A DNA stretch of 40,273 bases from Paenibacillus brevis (GTDB lineage: Bacteria; Bacillota; Bacilli; Paenibacillales; Paenibacillaceae): positions 1 to 40,273 of the forward strand of contig NZ_JAHLQJ010000029.1 of assembly GCF_018919145.1 (NCBI RefSeq), written 5' to 3'. Below the pieces are notes generated by a model. The model was not told the DNA's origin, did no database searches, and saw nothing but the letters and a program-made list of their open reading frames with translations. This document shows positions 15,649 through 25,213 of this stretch, in pieces (the first letter of the stretch is position 1; every line of letters starts with the position of its first letter). The position numbers were made by a program, and so were the translations under genes.

Positions 15649-17933
15649 CAAAGGGATTGGTTTTCCTGTTTGCGATAATCGCCAGGTGTCATGCCATAAT
15701 GCTTCTTGAAGCTGCGAATGAAGGTCATCGGATTCGTATACCCTACTTGAAGCGCAATCTGCTGAATCGCCCCATTCGTCTCCAGCAGCAGACGCTCCGC
15801 ATGACTCAAGCGAATCTTGGCCAGGAAGTCAACAAATTTGTCACCGATTTCTTCACGAAACAAGGCACTCATGTATTTGCCTCTAATGCCGAATCGCTCC
15901 TCCAGCATATTCAGCGACAGATCCGGATTCGCATAGTGCTGCTCGATATAATGCCGCACCTCTTGCATCCGACTATGATGCTTGCGCGACTCGCGGTATT
16001 CCGCAAGCCGGCCGTCCATCTCGGTAAATAAGGCCATGAGTTGCTGCCTAGTCTCTTCAATCGTCTCCATCCCACGTAACATACGCTCCAAAGCCGGATA
16101 CAGATCATCATTCCAAAGCGACTGCCCCTCTTCAGAGAACTCCATCAACTCTCTGCGCAGCATATGGACAATTTGATTAATCAGATAATATACATCGCTC
16201 TTGGCGAAGCCTCCAGCGGTCAGTTCCTGGAACAGGAAATGTAACTCGTCCTTCCAGCGCTCTTCACCGATCCGATAGGCATGGGTGAGGGAACGAATCC
16301 TTGGAATCAGTCTATAAACCTCTCGCTGATTCTCAATATGCAGTTCTTCATAAGCGATCACGCGTCCGCTGCCCTGAATGAACTTGTCATTCAGGGCCTC
16401 CTGAGCTTCTGCATGAATCAGATACAGCTGCTCCGGATCCGAAATCACCCTGCTGAGTCCAATCGAGACCGTGAAATCAAGATTGCTTCTGACCCAGTCT
16501 GACAGCTGAGCAGCAATGGCATGCACCCTCCCCTGAAGCTCCTCTCGTTTATCCTCATTCAACGAATCCTCTTCAGTAAGCTGTCCGGTTCCGTTCGTGT
16601 CGACCAGCAAAATCGTCAGCCTTGGCCCCTCCAGCCACTCCGCCCATATGTTCACCGCATGTTGACCAGCTAGTTCTCGTACTACACTGTTCATAACAAA
16701 CTGAAATAAAAACTGATCACGTGTAGAGTAACGATCGGCAAATTCCCCATAATGATCGATTTCAACAATTCCAACCGACAGCTGTTTGGAAAAATCGCAT
16801 ACTTTCAACTTGGCAGCTTCCTTCTTCCATTCATCCCGATTCCAGATTTCGGTGCCGGTAACCAACTCTCGCAGCTTGTGGCGACGCTTGAACATCAAGC
16901 TTTCTTCCTGTTCACGCTCATATTCGAGTACCTGTGCAGTAAGATACTGAAAGGCCTCTTCGATAATTTTCAGCTCATCCTTGGTCGGCTGCGACTGCGG
17001 CTGAAAAATCTCATGTTGAGCCGAGTGGAAGTAGACAATGCGCTGCATAATCGTATGAATTGGCTTGTATTGACTGCGTGCTGTATAGACTATCCAGGCA
17101 ATGCCCAGTATCAACAAAATAACGGATATCCCAAGCATCACGGTGAACAGCCCCGAGGCGAAGGTATAAACCGAGCCATCCTGTATGCCGGTAGCAATCG
17201 TCCAGCCTGTATAGTCCGATACAATGTGATGCAGTTCCTCCGTCTCGTCCGGGAGCGAGGATTTGAAGATTTCCTGACCGTTGCTGCCAATCAACCTTGC
17301 GCTGCTAATATCCGCTGCCTGGTTCATTTCTGCAACCAATTGCTGCAGCTCAGATACCTTCACATTAACAACAATAAGCCCTATCTCACCCTTCGGAGGA
17401 GGGTAATCACTTACCAATGAGACCACATCTCCGGCCTGGTCTGAAAATTTATTGCGAAGTGATCGTGCATCCGACCATTTGTGATCCCGCTCGCTACGTT
17501 CCAGCCAATTTCGAATAAACGTCTGATCCCCGTACTTGTCCAGCGGCAAATACATCGCATCCGACAACACAGTCTCATCCGTGGTACGATACAGATAAAT
17601 CGATTCAATTAATGGCGATGACAGTTTGATCTTGTCCAGTTCTTTAGAGGTTTCGTATTTATTGAAATAGCGTTCGCCCAGTTCCTTCTCAGAAAAATAG
17701 GTGGCGAGTTTCTCATTCTGCAGTGCCGCGTTCAGAACCTGCGTCTCGACTGCCTTGAGATTGAAATCAACGACCTGCTGCACATGCTCTGCAAATACCC
17801 CATTGGCACGAACAACATCTTGTTTGGATTGCTGAACAATTGACAGGAGGGTCGCACCCAGCAGGACAAAGATAATCAGCAATAACAGCGGCAGATAAGA
17901 AAGCATTTGCTTTTTAAACCACCATCGACTCAT
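15648..17933 (-). CDS. Membrane-bound AraC-family regulator with extracellular sensor domain
   Basis: A 761-aa protein. A transmembrane helix at about residues 11-33 and a second at about 261-284 enclose an outside domain of about 225 residues with a Cache-like look. The cytoplasmic part has a linker helix, then a region at about 395-530 (LSVGIVEIDHYGEFADRYS, FTVSIGLSRVISDPEQLY) reminiscent of a degenerate GGDEF-like fold, then two AraC helix-turn-helix motifs in the last 100 residues (LSLNMLEERFGIRGKYMSALFREEIG, IQQIALQVGYTNPMTFIRSFKKHYGMTPGDYR). Such proteins usually activate the adjoining sugar transport operon when a ligand is sensed outside. Two ATGs are adjacent; the second, at 17933, is better spaced from GGAGG. 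It has its own promoter and terminator. Confidence 0.9.
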   Translation of the reverse strand: MSRWWFKKQMLSYLPLLLLIIFVLLGATLLSIVQQSKQDVVRANGVFAEHVQQVVDFNLKAVETQVLNAALQNEKLATYFSEKELGERYFNKYETSKELDKIKLSSPLIESIYLYRTTDETVLSDAMYLPLDKYGDQTFIRNWLERSERDHKWSDARSLRNKFSDQAGDVVSLVSDYPPPKGEIGLIVVNVKVSELQQLVAEMNQAADISSARLIGSNGQEIFKSSLPDETEELHHIVSDYTGWTIATGIQDGSVYTFASGLFTVMLGISVILLILGIAWIVYTARSQYKPIHTIMQRIVYFHSAQHEIFQPQSQPTKDELKIIEEAFQYLTAQVLEYEREQEESLMFKRRHKLRELVTGTEIWNRDEWKKEAAKLKVCDFSKQLSVGIVEIDHYGEFADRYSTRDQFLFQFVMNSVVRELAGQHAVNIWAEWLEGPRLTILLVDTNGTGQLTEEDSLNEDKREELQGRVHAIAAQLSDWVRSNLDFTVSIGLSRVISDPEQLYLIHAEAQEALNDKFIQGSGRVIAYEELHIENQREVYRLIPRIRSLTHAYRIGEERWKDELHFLFQELTAGGFAKSDVYYLINQIVHMLRRELMEFSEEGQSLWNDDLYPALERMLRGMETIEETRQQLMALFTEMDGRLAEYRESRKHHSRMQEVRHYIEQHYANPDLSLNMLEERFGIRGKYMSALFREEIGDKFVDFLAKIRLSHAERLLLETNGAIQQIALQVGYTNPMTFIRSFKKHYGMTPGDYRKQENQSL

Positions 17934-18014
17934 CATCCGCCTCCAATTCTATCATCCCATCCCGTCATGCTTGTTCGATACCACGTATGTCTTTTCGAAC
18001 CATACTTCCAAATT

Positions 18015-18044
18015 ATTGTAGGTTATTTAGACTATACCCGTCAA
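18015..18044 (-). promoter_or_regulatory. Sigma-A promoter of the AraC-type regulator gene
   Basis: On the minus strand TTGACG (18044-18039) and TACAAT (18020-18015) are 18 bp apart, about 80 bp before the start codon. Confidence 0.6.
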
Positions 18045-18077
18045 ATACGGCCACCCAATCGATTCAACCTTACAAAA

Positions 18078-18111
18078 AAAGATCCTTCAAGGATACCCCT
18101 GAAGAATCTTT
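18078..18111 (-). terminator. Terminator of the 195-aa unknown gene
   Basis: On the minus strand AAAGATTCTTCA and TGAAGGATCTTT form a stem with a mismatch, followed by a run of seven T residues. It lies about 20 bp past the stop at 18132. Confidence 0.8.
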
Positions 18112-18131
18112 AATCTGCGTAACTCTACTTG

Positions 18132-18719
18132 TTAAGCTTCAAGTGCAAAGAGCCGGCGCGAGCAATTTCGAAGCTCGTCGTCAATCCGGTCGATGACTTT
18201 CGGCTGGCTTGCTACAAACCGCTGATCCAGAAGCTGATTGATCCGGGTGTGGATCGACTCAATTTCCTGTTCAATGGCTTCGTTGCGATATATGCTCTGA
18301 AGTTCAGCAAGGGTATCCTTGAGCTCGAATACTAATTTGTACGATTCTCTTGAATACTCGACGATTTTACGTACTCTGCCATTCTCATAATAATACATCA
18401 TCATGAATCCGTTAAAGATTCTGGTGACCATGCCTGAGCCCTTAAAGGCAGCAAAGAGCAATCTCATGACATTGGTCAAATGGGGCGTCTCCAAGCGGAA
18501 AGATAATTCACAGACATAGTTACCGTCTCTCAGGTCAAAAGGCAGATGGACTTCCTCCCCGCCGTCATCCTCCAGCACCACCTCTTGACTGCCGTTATCC
18601 AGCACCTTCACCCGCTGGCGGACATGAGGATCGTACACCTTATGAATAAACTGCGACATCTGGACTTCCGACAAACACATACTGGCATTTACATACTCTG
18701 TGGCTAACCGCTGAGCCAT
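18132..18719 (-). CDS. Conserved-looking protein of unknown function (195 aa)
   Basis: I do not recognise this protein. It has no signal peptide and no clear membrane segment. The N-terminal two-thirds looks mixed alpha/beta (VKVLDNGSQEVVLEDDGGEEVHLPFDLRDGNYVCELSFRLE, MVTRIFNGFMMMYYYENGRVRKIVE). Residues about 125-190 are charged and probably helical or coiled coil (ELKDTLAELQSIYRNEAIEQEIESIHTRINQLLD). GAGGAG lies seven bases before the ATG at 18719. It stands between ysxC and the sugar module on the same strand, 223 bp after ysxC, with its own strong terminator and a TATAAT upstream at 18767-18762. The short gap between 18720 and 18942 holds a weak hairpin near 18828-18850 that could end the lon-ysxC transcript. 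Confidence 0.75.
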   Translation of the reverse strand: MAQRLATEYVNASMCLSEVQMSQFIHKVYDPHVRQRVKVLDNGSQEVVLEDDGGEEVHLPFDLRDGNYVCELSFRLETPHLTNVMRLLFAAFKGSGMVTRIFNGFMMMYYYENGRVRKIVEYSRESYKLVFELKDTLAELQSIYRNEAIEQEIESIHTRINQLLDQRFVASQPKVIDRIDDELRNCSRRLFALEA

Positions 18720-18942
18720 AAAAATCTCCTCAATTCTTCAATTTAGCAATTATATACAGTAATTATACAATATAACTCTGACTCCTTGCTCAACAGGTAA
18801 ATCGTAAAATTGCGGCATATTTCAGGAAAAATCGGTTTGAGCCGTTTTTACATGCAAAATTATCGCAGTATGCTCACTTTCCTGCCATTCCTGCTTCAAA
18901 TCCCTTCTTGATCCATCGATTTGGGGCTGTATACCGATTAGG

Positions 18943-19560
18943 CTACAAGTTGTCCTCTTCTAGATGGTCTGCACCGTCCTCGATAAAGGAATTAATCTGT
19001 TCCCACAACTCGTCTCTCCCGATTCCCGCCTCCGAAGAGAAGAGCATCAACTGATCTCCGGCCCGCAGCACAAGCGCATCCCGAATGATCTTCATATGCT
19101 TCTGCCAGCGGGACTTCGGAATTTTATCCGCCTTGGTAGCAACAACGCATACGGGTAAATCATGATGCTTGAGCCAATCATACATCAGTTCGTCATCCTT
19201 TGATGGCGGATGACGAAGGTCGATGATCAGCAGGATGAGTTTAAGTGTCTCACGCTCGAGCAAATATTTTTCAATCATGCCTCCCCAAGCCTGACGCTGG
19301 GTTTTCGACACTTTTGCATAGCCATAGCCGGGGAAATCCACAAAGTACAAGTCCTCGTTGATCCGGTAATAATTCAGATGCTGCGTCTTACCTGGCGTAG
19401 AGCTCGTTCTGGCCAGATTTTTCCGGTTAATCATCCGGTTGATCAAGGAAGACTTCCCTACATTGGAACGCCCTGCCAGAGCAATCTCTGGCAAGGCATC
19501 GTCAGGATATTGATTGGGTCCGACTGCGCTTATTACAAATTCAGCTTGATTTACTTTCAT
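18943..19560 (-). CDS. ysxC: Ribosome biogenesis GTP-binding protein YsxC/EngB
   Basis: A 205-aa GTPase needed for assembly of the large ribosomal subunit. The G1 loop is GRSNVGKSS (residues 30-38), the G2 threonine region is RTSSTPGKTQHLN, G3 is DFPGYGYAKV and G4 is ATKADK. The length is normal for EngB. An upstream in-frame extension to 19647 exists but overlaps lonA and is not part of the family; the ATG at 19560 has GAGAGGAATGGAAG upstream. It is 16 bp after lonA, the same pairing as in B. subtilis. Confidence 0.96.
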   Translation of the reverse strand: MKVNQAEFVISAVGPNQYPDDALPEIALAGRSNVGKSSLINRMINRKNLARTSSTPGKTQHLNYYRINEDLYFVDFPGYGYAKVSKTQRQAWGGMIEKYLLERETLKLILLIIDLRHPPSKDDELMYDWLKHHDLPVCVVATKADKIPKSRWQKHMKIIRDALVLRAGDQLMLFSSEAGIGRDELWEQINSFIEDGADHLEEDNL

Positions 19561-19576
19561 ACTTCCATTCCTCTCT

Positions 19577-21922
19577 CTAATGCAGCCCGGACTGCTGTTC
19601 CACAAGCGCGTGCTCCAAAACCTGATCCATATGGGCCACAGGCACAAACACCACGTCTTCCTTCACACTATCGGGAATATCGCGCAAGTCGCGCTCATTA
19701 TCCTTGGGCAGCAATATCTTTTTGTATCCTGCCCGATGGGCGGCAAGCGACTTCTCCTTCAGTCCTCCGATCGGCAGCACTCTTCCGCGCAGCGTGATCT
19801 CACCGGTCATTGCAACATCCTTCGATACATGGCGCCCTGTCAGAGCGCTGATCAAAGCAGTAGCAATCGTAATTCCGGCAGAAGGACCATCCTTTGGAAT
19901 AGCTCCCTCCGGGATATGGATATGAATATCGTTTTTCTCATGGAAATCAGAATCAATTCCAAGCTCTGTTGCCTTGGATCTTGTATAGCTAAAAGCGGCT
20001 TGAGCAGACTCCTTCATCACGTCGCCCAATTTCCCTGTCAGGATCAGCTTTCCGCTGCCCGGAACCACCGTAACCTCAATTACTAAAGTTTCACCGCCAA
20101 CCTCGGTCCAGGCGAGCCCGGTCACCGTGCCGATCTGATCCTCTAATTCAGCTACACCATAACGGAACTTCGGAACTCCCAGATAATCCTTGATCTCTTC
20201 CGGGCCTATGGCTAGTGATTCCTGATCTTCGGATACAATTTTCTTGGCTGCCTTTCGGCATAACGCAGCAATCTGCTGCTCCAGATTCCGGACCCCTGAT
20301 TCGCGGGTATACTCGCGGATGGTGCGAAGCAGCGCTTCCTCGCCAATTTGCAGCTGATCCGGCTCTAGGCCATGCTCGCGCTTCTGTTTAGGCAGCAAGT
20401 ATCTTGTCCCAATCTGCAGCTTCTCCAGCTCGGTGTAACCCGGAATATACAGCATTTCCATACGATCCAGCAAAGGGCGCGGGATGTTATGCACCGCATT
20501 CGCTGTCGTTACGAACATTACATTAGACAGGTCAAAAGGCACCTCTACAAAATGATCGCTGAATGTGTTGTTCTGTTCAGGGTCCAGCACCTCAAGCAAG
20601 GCCGAAGAAGGATCTCCCCGGAAATCCGAGGCCATCTTATCAATCTCGTCGAGCAGAAATACAGGATTAAGCGTACCGGCGGTTTTCATCCCCTGGATGA
20701 TCCGGCCCGGCATCGCTCCGACATAGGTACGGCGGTGTCCGCGAATCTCCGCCTCATCTCTGACCCCGCCGAGGGAAATTCGCACAAACTCCCTGCCTAG
20801 CGAACGGGCAATGGATCGAGCCAAAGAAGTCTTACCTACTCCGGGCGGACCGACGAGACACAGGATCGGCCCCTTCAGCTTCTTTACCAGCTTCTGAACG
20901 GCTAAATATTCCAGGACACGTTCTTTCGGCTTCTCCAGCCCATAATGATCCTCATCCAATACTTGCTCCGCCTTCGTCAGATCCAGATCATCCTCGGTTT
21001 TATTGCTCCATGGAAGACTCAGCAGCCAATCCACGTAATTACGGATAACTCCACCTTCAGCAGAGCTGGCGGGCATCTTCTCCAGACGCTCAATCTCCTT
21101 GAGCGTCTTCTCCCGCACTTTCTCGGGAAGATTCTTCTCCTCCAATTGCGCGCGAAGCTCTTCGACCTCTCCGGCACGGCCTTCCTTCTCGCCAAGCTCC
21201 TTCTGGATCGCCTTCATCTGCTCGCGGAGATAGTATTCCTTCTGGGTCTTTTCCATTTGCTTCTTAACCCGTTGACTGATCTTCCGCTCCAGTTCAAGCA
21301 CTTCACGTTCATTGTTCAGAATATCCAGCAGCTTCTCCAGCCGCATCCGAACCTCGATCGTTTCGAGGATTTCTTGCTTATCCTTAATCTTTAGAGACAA
21401 ATGGCTCGTGATCACATCTGCAAGCCGTCCAGGCTCTTCAATGTCCGATACGGCTGCCAGTGTCTCAGGAGTCACCTTCTTGGAGAGATTGATATAATGT
21501 TCAAATTGAGTAAGTACTGTACGCATAAGAGCATCGACTTCAGGATCGTCAGACTCCTCTTCCGGCCGTTCCTTAGCTAATACCTCATAGTACTCCTCAT
21601 TATCCAGATATTCCACAATTTCAGCCCGTTCCATCCCTTCCACCAATACACGAATGGTCCCGTTAGGGAGCTTGAGCATCTGACGAACCTTGGCAACCGT
21701 CCCGATACGGAAAATATCCTCTTGGGTCGGCTCCTCAATGTTCACTTCCGATTGAGAACACAGGAGAATTAAGTTGTCATCGACCATCGCCTTTTCCAGC
21801 GCCTTGACGGACTTGTCGCGTCCGACATCCAAATGCAGCACCATGCTCGGATACACGAGCAGGCCGCGAAGCGGCAGCAAAGGAAAACGCCGGCCTTTCG
21901 TTTTATGGGGTCCCATCGCCAT
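19577..21922 (-). CDS. lonA: ATP-dependent protease Lon (LonA)
   Basis: A 781-aa AAA+ serine protease that degrades damaged and regulatory proteins in the cytoplasm. Domains in order: N-terminal substrate-binding LON domain (about 1-205, starting FPLLPLRGLLVYP), a coiled-coil region rich in Glu/Lys (about 205-300), the AAA+ module with Walker A GPPGVGKTS and Walker B VFLLDEIDK, and the protease domain with the Ser-Lys dyad (Ser near 679 in KDGPSAGI, Lys near 720 in GGLKEKSLAA). The GGAGGT site is very close to the ATG at 21922; the ATG two codons later (21916) is better spaced and may be the real start. No heat-shock operator (CIRCE or CtsR box) is evident upstream. Confidence 0.97.
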   Translation of the reverse strand: MAMGPHKTKGRRFPLLPLRGLLVYPSMVLHLDVGRDKSVKALEKAMVDDNLILLCSQSEVNIEEPTQEDIFRIGTVAKVRQMLKLPNGTIRVLVEGMERAEIVEYLDNEEYYEVLAKERPEEESDDPEVDALMRTVLTQFEHYINLSKKVTPETLAAVSDIEEPGRLADVITSHLSLKIKDKQEILETIEVRMRLEKLLDILNNEREVLELERKISQRVKKQMEKTQKEYYLREQMKAIQKELGEKEGRAGEVEELRAQLEEKNLPEKVREKTLKEIERLEKMPASSAEGGVIRNYVDWLLSLPWSNKTEDDLDLTKAEQVLDEDHYGLEKPKERVLEYLAVQKLVKKLKGPILCLVGPPGVGKTSLARSIARSLGREFVRISLGGVRDEAEIRGHRRTYVGAMPGRIIQGMKTAGTLNPVFLLDEIDKMASDFRGDPSSALLEVLDPEQNNTFSDHFVEVPFDLSNVMFVTTANAVHNIPRPLLDRMEMLYIPGYTELEKLQIGTRYLLPKQKREHGLEPDQLQIGEEALLRTIREYTRESGVRNLEQQIAALCRKAAKKIVSEDQESLAIGPEEIKDYLGVPKFRYGVAELEDQIGTVTGLAWTEVGGETLVIEVTVVPGSGKLILTGKLGDVMKESAQAAFSYTRSKATELGIDSDFHEKNDIHIHIPEGAIPKDGPSAGITIATALISALTGRHVSKDVAMTGEITLRGRVLPIGGLKEKSLAAHRAGYKKILLPKDNERDLRDIPDSVKEDVVFVPVAHMDQVLEHALVEQQSGLH

Positions 21923-22071
21923 GCACCTCCAACGTTCCCTTCAGTAATGTTCAAAAATCCGGCTCTTGTTCAAGAAGCAGATCATGATGAGAATTCAGCC
22001 TCAAATCTTGAACTCATTTTTCTTCGTAATTTCATACCTATTTTAGCAAAAGTGGTCTGAAAACACCAATG

Positions 22072-22100
22072 AAGGCGGCTGCGCATCCGCAACCGCCCTT
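22072..22100 (-). terminator. Probable terminator after lonB
   Basis: On the minus strand AAGGGCGG and TGCG pair with CGCA and CCGCCTT around a short loop, with one mismatch. The T run that follows is poor. It lies about 17 bp past the lonB stop. Confidence 0.5.
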
Positions 22101-22116
22101 GTAATGCCGAGTTACC

Positions 22117-23835
22117 TTACATTCCTCCATTAGGGGACGGAGAGTCCGCCTGCAGGAACGAAGCCGGTGTTGGCATTGGAGCAAAGAGCTCCCCTTCGGA
22201 AATAAAGCCGATATCCTTCTCCATTTCCGGCCCGAATACATGACGAAACACCTCGCTTACCGATTCCACAGGAATGACCCGGAGCCCTTCCAACCCTTCA
22301 AATAACGTCTGCCAGTTGTCCTTTGGAATCAGCACCGTAGTTGCACCGGCTTGGAAGGCTGCTTCCACCTTGGCCACCACGCCGCCAACCGGCTTGACCA
22401 TGCCATGAATACCAATTTCACCGGTCATCGCAACCCGATGGTCGACAGGAATCCGCTTTATGGCAGAGGCAATAGCTGTCGTGATTGCCAGGCCTGCTGA
22501 TGGGCCGTCGATCGGAGTGCCGCCAGGGAAATTGATATGAATATCGTACCCTGCCGGGTCCAGCCCCATTCGTTTCAAAACGGTAATGACATTCTCTACA
22601 GAGCCTTTAGCCATACTCTTTCGCCGCAAGGTCCGGCTACCGCCGCCAATCTCTTCCTCATCCACTACACCGGTGATGGTGTACGTGCCTCTTCCATTAT
22701 CCACCTTGACGGCCGTTGCTTCGATTTCAAGCAAGGTGCCCATGTTCGCTCCATATACGGCCAGACCATTGACTACACCGATTTGCGACTGCTCAGGTAT
22801 TTTACGTTCAGGACGCGGAGCAAGCTGACTGCTTGTCGCCACCCATTCCAAGTCCTTGGCATCCAAACGTTCCCGCTTTTCGGTCAAAGCCAGTCCGGCA
22901 GCGAGCTGCACCATATTTACAGCTTCACGCCCATTGGTTGCATACTTTTTAATCACCTCGACCGCCTCCGGACAAGGCTGGAAGCCAATCCTTTTTACGG
23001 CATCCTCGGCAATCTGGGCGATCTCCTCAGGAAGCAGGGGTCTGAAGTAAATTTCCATGCAGCGCGAACGCAGCGCAGGAGGAATCTCCTGTGGAGAACG
23101 GGTCGTAGCACCGACAAGCCTAAAATCTGCAGGCAGGCCGTTTTGAAAAATATCATGGATATAAGCCGGGGTGCCATGATCCTCCGAATTGTAATAAGCA
23201 CTCTCCAGATAAACCTTCCTATCCTCCAGCACCTTCAACAGCTTGTTCATCTGAATCGAATGCAATTCGCCGATCTCGTCGATGAAGAGTATCCCTCCAT
23301 GAGCTTTGGTTACCGCCCCCGGCTTCGGCTGGGGTATACCCGCCACTCCCATAGCCCCGGCCCCCTGATAGATCGGATCATGCACCGAACCGATTAAGGG
23401 ATCAGCGATGCCCCGTTCGTCAAAACGGGCGATGGTGGCATCAATCTCCAGAAATTTCGCCTCCGCCTTGAACGGAGAGGCCGGATTCTTCTTCGCTTCC
23501 TCCATCACAACGCGGGCAGCTGCCGTCTTGCCAACTCCCGGCGGACCATAAATAATCACATGCTGCGGATTGGCACTGCACAGCGCGGCCTTCAACCCGC
23601 GAAGCCCATCCTTCTGACCGACAATATCGCTAAGCGCAGCCGGTCTTGTTCGCTCGGCAAGCGGCTTGGTTAAAGATATGGCTCTCAGCTTGCGAAGCTT
23701 CTCCATTTCTTTGCGGGATTCGCGATCCACCGCACTCCGATTGCCCTTTTGATTGCGGAGCTGATTCCAGAAGTAGAGGCCAATCACCACCGCAAAGAAC
23801 ATTTGAACCGCCATCAGAATGATACTTAAATCCAT
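22117..23835 (-). CDS. lonB: Sporulation-type Lon protease LonB
   Basis: A 572-aa membrane-anchored AAA+ protease. A transmembrane helix occupies about residues 3-24 (LSIILMAVQMFFAVVIGLYF). The AAA+ module follows, with Walker A YGPPGVGKTAAA and Walker B GILFIDEIGELH. The Lon protease domain at the C-terminus has Ser in IDGPSAGLAI and Lys in VGGVVAKVEAAF. It lacks the N-terminal LON domain, as LonB does. In B. subtilis lonB is expressed in the forespore under sigma-F. The start at 23835 is chosen over 23892 because GGGGAGG lies nine bases upstream and the anchor then begins at the N-terminus. It is separated from ispG by a terminator, which suits separate regulation. Confidence 0.93.
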   Translation of the reverse strand: MDLSIILMAVQMFFAVVIGLYFWNQLRNQKGNRSAVDRESRKEMEKLRKLRAISLTKPLAERTRPAALSDIVGQKDGLRGLKAALCSANPQHVIIYGPPGVGKTAAARVVMEEAKKNPASPFKAEAKFLEIDATIARFDERGIADPLIGSVHDPIYQGAGAMGVAGIPQPKPGAVTKAHGGILFIDEIGELHSIQMNKLLKVLEDRKVYLESAYYNSEDHGTPAYIHDIFQNGLPADFRLVGATTRSPQEIPPALRSRCMEIYFRPLLPEEIAQIAEDAVKRIGFQPCPEAVEVIKKYATNGREAVNMVQLAAGLALTEKRERLDAKDLEWVATSSQLAPRPERKIPEQSQIGVVNGLAVYGANMGTLLEIEATAVKVDNGRGTYTITGVVDEEEIGGGSRTLRRKSMAKGSVENVITVLKRMGLDPAGYDIHINFPGGTPIDGPSAGLAITTAIASAIKRIPVDHRVAMTGEIGIHGMVKPVGGVVAKVEAAFQAGATTVLIPKDNWQTLFEGLEGLRVIPVESVSEVFRHVFGPEMEKDIGFISEGELFAPMPTPASFLQADSPSPNGGM

Positions 23836-23919
23836 TTCATAGAGCCTCCCCACTTTTGACTGATACATGATAGTATTGCCCTTTCCCACCATCGTAAAAC
23901 GATAGAGCCTATGAAATAG

Positions 23920-23954
23920 AAAAAAAGCCGCAAGCGTTAACCCCGCTTTACGGC
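23920..23954 (-). terminator. Terminator of ispG
   Basis: On the minus strand GCCG and AAGCG pair with CGCTT and CGGC around an 8-nt loop region, followed by seven T residues (23926-23920). It lies 14 bp past the ispG stop. Confidence 0.85.
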
Positions 23955-23967
23955 CTGGTATATAAAT

Positions 23968-25092
23968 TTATTTAATTTCCGTCGATAATCGATGCTCTTT
24001 CCGGCCTGGAATTTCTCCGGTTGCCTCGTACACTTCTACAATATGATCAATTTCCTTTTTCAGCTCCGCCAGCAAATCAGCTTCAGGCACCTTACGAATC
24101 ATCTCGCCATAACGGAACAGCAAGCCTTCGCCACGCGCACCTGCAATGCCAATATCCGCTTCTCTTGCCTCACCCGGTCCATTAACTGCACAGCCAAGTA
24201 CGGATACCTTAATAGGAACCTTCAAATTGGCGATATAGTCCTCAACTTCATTGGCGAGCGAGAACAGATCGATGTCCAGACGACCGCATGTCGGACAGGA
24301 TACAAGCGTAGCCGCGTTGGAGATCAGGCCAAATGTCTTGAGCAATTCCCTTGCTACCTTCACTTCTTCCACCGGGTCCGCACTCAGTGAAATGCGCACT
24401 GTCGAGCCAATTCCCATGGACAGCAAAGCGCCGATCCCTGCCGCACTCTTCACGGTCCCCGAGAACAGCGTTCCCGCCTCAGTAATTCCAAGATGAAGCG
24501 GGTAAGGGATAACCTCCGCCGCCTTGCTATAAGCAGCAATCGCCATCGGTACATCAGAGGCCTTTAAAGATACGATGATATCATGAAAATCCAATTCCTC
24601 TAATATGCCGATATGATACAAGGCACTTTCCACCATAGCCTCAGGAGTCGGATAACCGTATTTCTCCAGTAAATGGCTTTCCAACGAACCGGCGTTAACC
24701 CCGATGCGGATCGGAATACCGCGTTCTTTACAAGCCTTTACTACAGCCTCCACCTTCTCGCGGCGGCCAATGTTCCCCGGGTTAATCCGGACCTTGTCGA
24801 TCCCGTTCTCGATAGCTTTCAAGGCCAGCTTATGATTAAAGTGAATATCCGCGACGAGCGGAATATGAATCTGCTTCTTGATCTCCTTGATGGCTTCGGC
24901 TGCTTCATCATTGTTGACCGTTACCCGGACAAGCTGGCAGCCTGCTTCCTCCAACCTCAGAATTTCCGCTACCGTAGCATCGACATCTGCAGTCTTCGTT
25001 GTACACATGCTTTGAATGAGCACTTCATTGCTGCCGCCAATCGTCAAATTCCCGACCTTAACCGGGCGCGTATTCTGTCTCAAGAAAGTCAT
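23968..25092 (-). CDS. ispG: 4-hydroxy-3-methylbut-2-en-1-yl diphosphate synthase (flavodoxin)
   Basis: A 374-aa iron-sulfur enzyme of the MEP isoprenoid pathway that converts MEcPP to HMBPP. The N-terminal TIM-barrel part has QSMCTTKTADVDATVAEI, LVADIHFNHKLA and KVRINPGNIG. The C-terminal part carries the three cluster cysteines, SCPTCGR near residue 267 and LGCAVNGPGEA near residue 301. The ATG at 25092 has GGAG seven bases upstream; the 16-codon extension to 25140 is not conserved. Its place between clpX and lonB differs from B. subtilis, where ispG lies elsewhere. Confidence 0.96.
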   Translation of the reverse strand: MTFLRQNTRPVKVGNLTIGGSNEVLIQSMCTTKTADVDATVAEILRLEEAGCQLVRVTVNNDEAAEAIKEIKKQIHIPLVADIHFNHKLALKAIENGIDKVRINPGNIGRREKVEAVVKACKERGIPIRIGVNAGSLESHLLEKYGYPTPEAMVESALYHIGILEELDFHDIIVSLKASDVPMAIAAYSKAAEVIPYPLHLGITEAGTLFSGTVKSAAGIGALLSMGIGSTVRISLSADPVEEVKVARELLKTFGLISNAATLVSCPTCGRLDIDLFSLANEVEDYIANLKVPIKVSVLGCAVNGPGEAREADIGIAGARGEGLLFRYGEMIRKVPEADLLAELKKEIDHIVEVYEATGEIPGRKEHRLSTEIK

Positions 25093-25213
25093 TACATATC
25101 TCCCCCCAATAACGCCAAAGCTCCACCCCTGGCAGAGCAAGCGGAATAAAACCGCCTCCTCCCCAGAAGTGGAGATTGGGTCATCTATGTTGCGAAAGCC
25201 GCGCAGTTAGAAC

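Noticed and set aside
10613..18047. An 11-bp direct repeat CCCGTCAAATA at 10613-10623 and 18037-18047, flanking the sugar module like a target-site duplication
   Set aside because: The right copy contains the TTGACG -35 of the AraC-type gene, and the left copy is a similar promoter-like TTGACG. Shared promoter sequence explains it better, and there is no transposase or integrase.
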